Positions 1 to 9,800 of a stretch of DNA of 14,193 nucleotides are shown here, in pieces; positions within the stretch are counted from its first letter, which is position 1, and the number at the start of each line of letters is the position of its first letter. Under the pieces are notes generated by a model, which did not search any database, had not been told where the DNA came from, and saw only the letters and a program-made list of their open reading frames with translations. The position numbers and the translations under genes are program-made. Where the stretch lies: contig JBGOUJ010000135.1 of NCBI GenBank assembly GCA_041477005.1, positions 1-14,193 of the forward strand, written 5' to 3'. Source of the stretch: JBGOUJ01 sp041477005. Its GTDB lineage: Bacteria; Acidobacteriota; Terriglobia; Bryobacterales; JACQDG01.

Positions 1-891
1 CATCCGTCGCGCCGCCGGCAGATCGACGCGCACAGCATCACGGGTACGACCAACAGCATCGCGCCCAACCGGGTCTCTTACCTGTTCGACTTCCTCGGAC
101 CGAGCTTCGCGGTCGATACGGCCTGCTCGTCGTCGCTCACGGCAGTGCATCTCGCCTGCCGCAGCCTGCAAGCGGGGGAGTGCCGCCTCGCTCTGGCCGC
201 CGGTGTCAATCTGTTGCTCAATCCCGAGACGTTCATGGCCATCGGGAAAGCTTCGATGCTCTCGCCCGACGGCCGGTGCAAGGCGTTCGACGCCTCCGCC
301 AATGGTTACGTCCGGGCCGAGGGCGCCGGCGTGGTGATTCTCAAGCCGCTGGACGAGGCGTGCCGTGACCGCGACCGCATCTACGCGGTGGTCCGGGCCA
401 GCGCCATCAATCACGACGGCCGTACCAGCAGCCTGACGTTTCCCGGTCTCGACGCGCAGGAAGCGATGCTGCGGCAGGTGCTTCACGAAGCGGGAATCTC
501 CGCGGCGGAAGTGCAGTACCTGGAGGCGCACGGCCCGGGGACTCAGGCGGGCGACCCGGTCGAAGCCGCCGCGGTCGGCCGCGTGTTCGGCGAGGGACGG
601 GATCCGGCCAGCCCGTTGATTGTGGGCTCGGTAAAGACCAACATCGGCCACCTGGAGGCCGGCGCCGGAATTGCCGGCCTCATCAAGACCGCCCTGGCTC
701 TCCACCACCGGCAGATTCCACCCAACCTTCACTTCCGTACGCCGAATCCGGCGATTCCATTCGAGCAGTTTCGCGTGCGCGTCCCGGTGGAGCTGGAGCC
801 GTGGCCGGCGCCGAAGGGACGCGCCAAGGCCGGGGTCAATTCGTTCGGTTTCGGAGGCGCGAACGCGCATGTCTTGCTCGAGGAAGCTCCG
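1..891 (+). other. Ketosynthase (KS) domain, N-terminus outside window
   Basis: This domain performs decarboxylative Claisen condensation. The catalytic triad is complete: Cys42 in DTACSSS (codon 124-126), His177 in EAHGPGT, and His217 in KTNIGHLE. The Cys-His and His-His spacings of 135 and 40 residues are normal for type I KS domains. The domain closes with the usual GVNSFGFGGANAHVLLEE segment near residues 278-295. The usual HGTGT motif reads HGPGT here, an uncommon Thr-to-Pro change beside the catalytic His. Roughly the first 130 residues of the KS are missing to the left of the window. Confidence 0.95.
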
Positions 892-3800
892 CAGACGGAA
901 GTGGCGGAGAGGGAACCGAGCGCGCCCGGCGCGAACCTGCTCGTCTTGTCGGCAAGGTCTCAGGAAGCGCTCCAGCAGAGGGCGAGCCAATGCGCCGAGT
1001 GGCTGCGGCGGCCCGGCGCCCCGGTGACCCCGGACGTGTGTTTCACCGCCGCCCTCCACCGCACCCATCACGAGTTTCGGCTGGCCGCCACAGGGGGCTC
1101 GAATCTCGCACTGGCCGATCGGCTGGAGGCGTTTCTCCAGGGAGAGAGCCGGTCCGGCCTCGCCTGGGGACGCCGCGAGAAAAGCGCCCTGCCCCGGCTG
1201 GCGTTTGTCTTCCCGGGCATGGGGCCGCAGCGCCCGGGCATGGGCCTGGAGTTGATGGGCGCAGAGCCGGCGTTCCGTAGCGGGATCGAGGAGTGCGACG
1301 CGCTGGTACGATCGCTGGGCGGCTGGTCGCTGATCGACGTGCTTCGCGGCGAGTACCGCTTTCAGGATCCGAACTCGGTCCAGGTCGCGCAGCTTTCGAA
1401 TTTCGCCGTTCAGGTCTCGCTGGTGGCTCTTTGGCGCTCCTGGGGGATCGTGCCGGACGCCGTGATCGGGCACAGCGCCGGCGAGGCGGCGGCCTGTTAC
1501 GCCGCCGGCGTCCTCGACCTGGGCAGCGCGCTGCGCGTGGCTTTTCACCGCGGCAGGCTGCTCGATCGCCTCAGCGGGTCGGGCCGCATGCTGGCGGCCG
1601 GACTTTCGCCGGGCGCCGCCGATCGCTTGATCGGGTCCTATGGGGACCGCGTGGCCATCGCGGCCGTAAACAGTTCCGTGTCGGTGGCGCTTTCGGGTGA
1701 GGCGGAAGCGCTGGAGCAGATCGCCGCCACGCTCGCGGCGCAACAGATCTTTCACCGCTTTTTGCCCGTGGCAGTGCCCTATCACACGCCCGCGGTAGAA
1801 GCCATCCGCGACGAGCTCGAGGCGTCCCTGGCTGACCTTTCCCCTGGTCCGCCACACGTGCCCATCGCATCGACCGTCTCCGGCGCCTGGGCCGGGCCAG
1901 GCGACTTCGGCGGGCCTTACTGGTACCGGAACACACGCCAATCCGTGCGGTTTGCCGATGCCGTTGGCCTGCTCATCGAAAGCGGCTGCGAGCTGTTTCT
2001 CGAAGTTGGCCCCCATCCGGTTCTGGGAGTCTCCATCTCCGAGTGCCTGCGCGACGCAGCGCGGCGGGGAACCCCGCTCGCCTCGCTGCGCTCCGGCGAG
2101 GGCGAGCGTGAAGTCATGCTCCGTTCGCTCGGCGCCCTGTACGCCACGGGACGAAACGTCGACTGGCCCGCGGTCTTTCCGGAGGGCGGATCGCGAGTCT
2201 CGCTGCCGGCCTATCCATGGCAGCGGGAGCGGCTGTGGATCGAGCCGGTCACGGAAGGTGAATCCGAACCCGAGCCGGCTGCCGGCACGGCCCGGCATCC
2301 TCTGCTGGGCCGGCGGCTGCGCTCGCCGAGACCCGCGTGGGAAGGGAACTTGGGACTTCAAGATCTTGAATTCCTAAAAGACCACCTGGTGGACGGCCGT
2401 TCCGTTTTTCCCGCGGCCGGCTATGTGGAAATGGCGCTTGCCGCGGGCGGCGAGCTGTTCCCCCACGACGGCCTTATCGTGGAAAACCTGGTGTTCCACA
2501 GTCTGCTCGCTCCCGACGGCGGGCGTGCGCCGCTGGTTCAGCTTCACTGCGAGGAGGACGGGGCTTTCGCGGTTCACAGCGCGCCGGCCGGCGAGAATCA
2601 CTGGACGCGGCATGCCTCGGGCCGGCTACGCGCGCGCAGTTCGCCCCCACCGGCCCCAGTCGACCTCGCCGCCCTGCTTCACGACTGTCCCACCGAGGTC
2701 CCGGTAGGCGAGTGGTATCGTTCCTTCGACCGCCTCGGGCTCCACTACGGCGAGCGGTTCCGCACCGTCGCCGAACTATGGCAAGGCGATGGCGAAGCGG
2801 TGGGTCGCCTTGCGTGGCCGGGAGAGAATCCTCCGAGCGATGGCTACCGGGTGCATCCCACGCTGCTGGATGGCGCGCTCCAGGTGCTGCGGGCCGCCGT
2901 CGAGGGCGGCTCGCCGCCACCCGGGGCCGAAGGAATGTTTCTGCCCGCCTCCATCCGCCGGGTGGAAGCATACGGGCGGGCAAGCGGCGGCCTATACGGC
3001 CACGCCAGAGTCTGCAAGCGGACTGGCGACTCCTTCGAAGGCGATGTCGAGCTGCTTGGCGAAAGCGGCGAGGTGATCCTGTCCATCCAGGGGTTTCGCT
3101 GCCGCGTGGTCAAGGTCCACACCGAGCGGGAACGCGATGATTGTTTGTATACCTTCGAGTGGGAGCTGGCGCCAAGGGCAGACTCCGGGCCTGCCTCGCG
3201 GGCCGCGCTTACCGAGACCGCGAACATTGTTCGTGAGGTCGAGCCTCTTGTCCGGCGCCTGGCCGAGGAGCCCAGATTCCGGAACTACTACCCGGAGATC
3301 GAGCCGAGGCTGAACCGGATTGCCGCCGGCTACGCCCGATCGGCCCTGGCGAAGCTGGGCTGGGATTTCCGCCGGGACGCCGATCCCGCGGACGCCGCCA
3401 GTTCTCTCGGGGTGAACCCCGCTCACCAGCGCCTGTTTGCGCACCTGGCGCAGGCGATCGGCGCCATTGACGCCGATCCCCTCCCGCCCCGGACTCTGGC
3501 GAATCAGGCTTTGCGCGACCTGCCGGAGTGGAAGGATGCGATCGAGTTGGCGGCCCTTTGCGGAGAAGGTCTGGCGGACGTCCTGGGCGGCCGCCGCAAG
3601 GCCCACGAAATCCTGTTTGTGCCCGCCGCGGCGGGGGCGCTGCGACGCCTGTACGCGGATTGCCCGGCGTTCCTGTTTTACAACCGGATTATCGCGGGCT
3701 CGATTGCCGCCGCCGTGGCCGGTGTCCCAGACTCATCGACGGTTAGGGTCCTGGAAATCGGCGCCGGAACCGGGGGCGCGACTTCCCACATCCTGCCTGC

Positions 3801-6800
3801 TCTCCAGCGCCGCTCGAAGAGCTACCTGTTCACGGACATTTCCCCGGTCTTTCTGGATCGCGCGCGGGAGCAGTTCCCCGGCGAGCCCGGCCTGGATTTC
3901 GCGCTGCTCGATATCGAAAAGGATCCGGCGGCGCAGCGTCTGCCGGAGCGGCAATTCGACATCATCGTAGCGGCCAACGTCGTTCACGCCACCCGGCGCC
4001 TTCACACCACACTCCACCACGTGCGCAGCCTGCTTGCGCCGGAAGGCTTGTTGGTGCTGCTGGAAGTCACGCGGCCGCCTCTGTGGGCCGAGACAATTTT
4101 TGGATTGCTGGAGGGCTGGTGGCGCTTTGAAGATTTCGACTTGCGCCCCGACCATCCCTATCTCTCTCAGCGGCAGTGGTTGAACCTTTTGGATGAAACG
4201 GGCTTCACGGATTTCACGGCGATTCAGGAACCGTTCACCGATGGTGAAAGCATGCAGAGAGTCTTCCTCTCGCGCGCCCCAGGGACGACCGGTAGCGGAG
4301 CGGCGGGCTCCCGAAGCTGGCTGATCCTGTCCGACGCACGAGGCGCCGGCGCACAGCTCGCCGCATGGCTCGAACAACGCGGCCACCGGTGTGTGGTGGC
4401 CGCGAACCTGGACGAATACCGCCGGCTCGGGAGGCGCGATTTCGATGCGGTGGCTCTGCTGGGGAGCCTGGACCTGCCGTCATGCGATACGCTCCCCGCC
4501 TCCGCCCTGCTGGACGCCGCCGTCAGATCCTGCGGCGATGTCGTCGATTTCGTTCGCGAGTTCGCCGGCCAGGGGAAGGCCCTGCCGGACATCTGGCTCA
4601 TAACAGCCGGGGCCCAGCAGGTGGGCGGCGAGACCGGCGCCATCCGGATTGTGCAGAGCCCCTTGTGGGGCTTGGGCCGTGTCCTCATGAATGAGCATAC
4701 GGCGACGCGCTGCCGCCTGGTTGACCTCAGCTCGGACTGTCGCCCGGAAGAGATCGAAGGGCTGCTGGAGGAACTCGGTGGGAACGACACGGAGGAGGAA
4801 ATTGCATTCCGCGGCGACGCGCGGTACATCCGGCGCGTGCGGCGCCTGCCTGCCGAGTCCGGCAACCCCGGGGCCGGGCAGCCGGTGGCGGCCAGCCAGG
4901 TGCGGCTCAGGATCGACACGACGGGGGCTCTCGATACCCTGCGGCTGCATGAGGTCGCGCCGCCCGAGCCCGGCCCGGAAGAGCTGGTCATTCGCGTTCG
5001 CGCGGCCGGTCTCAATTTCCGTGACGTGATAGCGGCCGCGGGATTGATCGTCCCGCCCGAGGCCTCGGCGCTCATCGATCGGGCGATCACGTTCGGCTAC
5101 GAGTGCGCGGGAGTGGTCGAGAAGTGCGGTCCGAATGTGACGATGTGCCGGCCCGGTGATGAAGTGATCGCCCTGTCGGCGGGCGCCATCGCGTCCCACG
5201 CGCTCACCCGTCAGGAATTGGCCGTCTCAAAGCCGGCCTCTCTCAGCTTTGAGGAGGCGGGATCGATCCCCCTCGTGTTCGCCACGGCTCACTATGGGCT
5301 GAACCACCTGGCACGCATGCAGGCGGGAGAACGGGTCCTGATTCATGCCGCCACCGGCGGCGTGGGGCTGGCCGCCATTCAGCTTTGCCGCCGCGCCGGC
5401 GCCGAGATCTTCGCCACCGCCGGCAGCCCGGAGAAGCGCGCGTATCTGAAGTCGCTGGGCATCGCCCACGTGATGGATTCGCGTTCGCTGGACTTCGCCG
5501 GCGAAATTCTCGACATTACGCACGGCGAGGGCGTGGACATCGTTCTCAACTCGCTCACTGGTGAAGCCATCCCCAAAGGTCTTTCCGTGCTGAGGTCTCA
5601 CGGCCGGTTCCTGGAGATCGGCAAGAAGGACATCCTGGAAAACAGCCAGTTGGGTCTGTTCGCTTTCCGGAAGAACCTCGCCTTTTTCGGCATCGACCTG
5701 GAGAAGGTTTACTTCGGGCGCCCATCCCTCGCCGGAGCTCTGTTGCGGGAGATCGCGCGGTACTTCGAGGAGGGCGCTCTCCAGGCACTTCCCTGCACCA
5801 CCTACGACCTGGCCTCGGCGGAAAGCGCGTTCCGCCTGATGGCTCAGGCCAAACACATCGGCAAGATCGTGTTGACAATGTCCGGGCGTGAATATTCGGC
5901 CGTGCCGGCGCGCGCGCGGGGGCTGTTCCGAGAGGACGCGACTTACCTCCTGACCGGAGGTTTGGGCGGGTTCGCGCTGGCCACGGCGCAATGGATGGTT
6001 GAGCGAGGCGCGCGGCATTTGGTACTCCTGGGCCGAGGAAGCGTGCCCGCGCCGGAAAACGAACAGGCCTTCCAAACGCTGCTCCAGACGCGGGCGAGCG
6101 TCAGGGTGATTCGCGGCGACGTGGCTTGCGAGGAGGACGTGGCGCGCGCGCTGGAGGAGATTCGCCGCACGATGCCGCCCCTGCGCGGCGTCTTCCATGC
6201 GGCGATGGTCCTCGAGGACAAGATGCTGGTTCACCTCGGGCGAGACGAACTCCGGGCGGTGCTGGCCCCCAAGATCGCCGGCGCGTGGAACCTCCACCGG
6301 CTAACCCTGGGCGAAGAGCTCGACTACTTCTTTTTGTACTCGTCGGGCTCGGCAATGTTCGGCAATCCGCGCCAGGGCAACTATGCCGCCGCGAACGAGT
6401 TTCTGGACCTGTTGGCGCGTCATCGCCGCGCCATGGGGCTGCCCGCGCTCTCGGTCAGTTGGGGCAGGCTCTCCCGCATCGGTTACGTGGCGCACCACGA
6501 AGAGGCGGCGCGCTTCCTGGATCGCGCGGGCGTGGTGGCCGCCATCACGCCCGAGGAAGCGGTGGCGGTCATGGAGCGGCTGCTCGGCGGAGGTCCCGCA
6601 CACGTCCTCGCTGCCCGCGTCCATTGGCAGAAGTACGGGGAGTTCCGAGGGGGGCGACCGCCCCGGCGCTTCTCGGCTCTGCTGGAGGAAGGCGGCGAAG
6701 AGCAGGCGCTTTCGAGGAGCGCGGGCGATGATTTCGTCGCCGCCCGCCTCGGCGGCCTGCGGCCGGAGGAACGCCGCGCCGCGATCGAAGAGCATCTCGC

Positions 6801-9800
6801 ACAGAGGGTCGCGCGGATCCTGGCCGCCCCGGTGTCGCGAGTCGAGCCGGAGCGCCCGCTGATCGAACTGGGTCTCGATTCGCTCATGGCCGTGGAACTG
6901 CAATCAGCGCTCAAGCGCGACTTTGGATTGCAGGTGCCGGTGACCCAGCTTCTCGAAGGCATAAGCATCCGGCGCCTGGCCGGCCAAACCATCGCCCAGC
7001 TTGCTCCGGCGGAGGGGACTGGCGATTCGGCTGCGCCCGCGCTACAGACCGTCGAGTTGCCGCTCGGCCTCGAGCAGGGGCGTTTCTGGTTCCTTGACCG
7101 GATGGACCCGGCCAGCCCCGCCTATAACGTCGCTTCCGCCCTGCGCCTGTCCGGCCATCTGGATGTTGGCGCGATGGAATCCGCGCTGGGTGAGCTCCTC
7201 CGGCGTCACGACGCGCTGCGCGCGACTTTTGCCGCAGGCGATGGAACCCCGGTGCAACGGATCGGCCCCCCCGCGCCCTTCACTCTGCCCGTGATCGACC
7301 TGAGCGGCGTCGCGCCGGCGGAGCGCGATGCGGAACTCCAGCGCCTCGCGGTCGAGGAGGCGCGCCGGCCCTTCGATTTGAGCGCCGGACCGGTGTTGCG
7401 AGCGACCCTGTTCAAGCTGGACGAACGCGAGCACATTCTTTTGTTCAATGTCCATCACATTGTGGTAGACGCCTGGTCACTGTCCCTGATCCGGGGCCAA
7501 GGCGCCTCTCTGTACGCAGCCTTTTCGCGGCGCGAAAGTCCGCCGCTTCCCTCTCCGGCGCTCCGTTACCCCGCTGTGCTGCTCCGCCAGCAGCGGGAAT
7601 GGACGCGCGAGCAGGAAGAGCGCCAGCTCTCCTGCTGGAAGAACCGGCTGGCGGGCGTCGAGCCTCTCGAACTCCCCACCGATTTCCCGCGTCCGGCGCG
7701 AAGAACCCTGCGCGGCGCCCGCCGGCATTTTGAGATCCCCGAAAGCCTCACGGCGTCGCTCGAAGCACTGAGCCGGAGCGAGGGCGCGACACCCTTCATG
7801 ACTCTGTTGGCTGCGTTTCAGACCCTGCTCCACCGCTACTCGGCGAGCGATGACTTCTGCGTCGGAACGCCGGTAGCGAGCCGCCTCCGTGCCGAGGCCA
7901 AGGACGTCGTCGGCTGTTTCGTAAACACTTTGGCGATTCGCACGCGTTTCCAGGGCGACCCGAGCTTCCGGCGGCTCCTGGCGCAGGTCCGCGAGACGGT
8001 TCTCGAAGCCTATGATCATTCTGACGTTCCCTTCGAGCGCGTGGTGGAGGCCGTCGGCCCCACGCGCGACCCCAGCCAAACGCCGCTGTTTCAGGTCCTT
8101 TTCGTGCTCCATAACATTTCGTCTCCGGCGGTCGAGTTGCCCGGCCTGGCGATGACTGAGTTTGAGCTCGACAGCCGAACGACGCCGTTTGATCTGGTGC
8201 TGGTGATGTCGACCGAGGGCGGGCTCGCTGCTTCGCTCGAATACAACGCCGACCTGTTTGCTCCCGAGACCATCGACCGCATGATCGGCCACTTCCGGAC
8301 GTTACTCGAAAGCATCGTCGCTCTGCCGGATGAGGCGGTGTCGCGCCTGCCGCTTCTTACCGGGCCCGAGCTGCGCGAGATCGTGGCCGGCTGGAACGAA
8401 ACCGGCGATCCGCCGGAGTGCTGCCTGCACCAGTTGTTTGAAAGCCAGGCGAACCGCACTCCGGACGCCGTGGCCGTCTGTGGCGGCGACGAGTCGCTCA
8501 CCTATCGCGAGATCGATCGCGCGGCAAACCGGCTGGCGAGCTATTTGCGCCAGCAAGGCGTCGGGCCTGAGGCGCTGGTAGCCATCTGCCTCGAACGCTC
8601 GCTGGACGCCGTGGTGGCGCTGATCGGAATTCTCAAGGCGGGCGGCGCGTTCGTTCCGTTCGATCCCGCTTATCCTCCCGAGCGCTTGCGCTTTCTGCTC
8701 GAGGATGCCCGCCCGCGCGTCGTGCTCACGCCAGAGACGCTGCACAGGGACCGCGATGCCATCGCGCGGGAGCCGGAGTGCGAGCCGGGCGGCGGCGCCA
8801 CGCCTCGAAACCTCGCCTACGTCCTGTACACCTCCGGGTCGACCGGGCGGCCCAAGGGTGTCCTGATCGAGCATCGCGGCATCTCCAATCAACTCCTCTG
8901 GAGGCAATCCGCCTTTCCACTTTCCACCGCGGATGCCGTGCTCCAAACCACTTCGCTCAGTTTTGACCCGTCCGTATGGGAGATCTTCGGACCGCTCGCG
9001 GCCGGCGCCCGTGTCGTCCTCGCGCCGCCGGGTCTTCGCCACGACCCGTTCCAAGTGGCAGGGCTCATCCGCCGCCACCAGGTCTCCACGCTTCAGGTCG
9101 TGCCCTCGGCTCTTCGCTCGCTCGTCGAGGAAAACGCCTTCGCGGATTGCCCCTCGCTGCAGCGCGTGTTCTGCGGCGGCGAAGCATTGCCGGCCGCGCT
9201 TCGCGATCGCTTCCTTTCTTCGACCGATGCTTCTCTCCACAACCTCTACGGAGCAACCGAAACTTCCATCGATGCCACTTGCTGGACTTGCGCCCGCCAG
9301 GATCGCCGCTCCGTTGTCCCCATCGGGCATCCGATCGCAAACGCCCAGGCCTACGTCCTGGATGGCTCGCTGCGGCCGGTTCCGGCCGGCGTGCCGGGTG
9401 AGCTCTGTATTGGCGGCGCCGGACTCGCCCGCGGTTATCTGAACGCTGCCGAGCTCACCGCGCGCAGCTTCGTGGAAAACCGCTTCCAGGGCCGGCCGGG
9501 AACGCGCCTGTATCGCACCGGAGATCGCGCCCGCCGGCTGGCCGATGGCACGATCGAATATCTGGGACGCCTCGACCGCCAGCTCAAGGTCCGCGGTCAC
9601 CGCATTGAGCCGGGCGAAATCGAGGCGGTGCTACGCCAGTCGCCGGCGGTGCGCGACGCGGCTGTGGCCGGCTACGCGGACGAGCACGGGGACCTGGTCC
9701 TCGCGGCCTGGATCGTGCCGGCCTCCGTCGAGCTGCGCGAGAGCGAGCTGCGCGAGAGCGAGCTGCGCGAATTCCTCGCGGGCAAGCTGCCCGCGTACAT

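Noticed and set aside
4309..4851. A second, degenerate ketoreductase between cMT and ER
   Set aside because: It is the normal structural half of the KR domain found before an inserted ER, not a decayed enzyme.
5227..6297. 356-codon minus-strand open frame opposite ER and KR
   Set aside because: It is a shadow of conserved enoylreductase and ketoreductase coding sequence; no domain or initiation signal supports it.
7477..8292. 271-codon minus-strand open frame opposite the condensation domain
   Set aside because: It is antisense to intact NRPS motifs and has no recognisable protein features.
8302..9600. 432-codon minus-strand open frame opposite the adenylation domain
   Set aside because: It lies wholly antisense to a confident domain in high-GC DNA, and its translation shows no recognisable domain. 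It is a codon-bias shadow.
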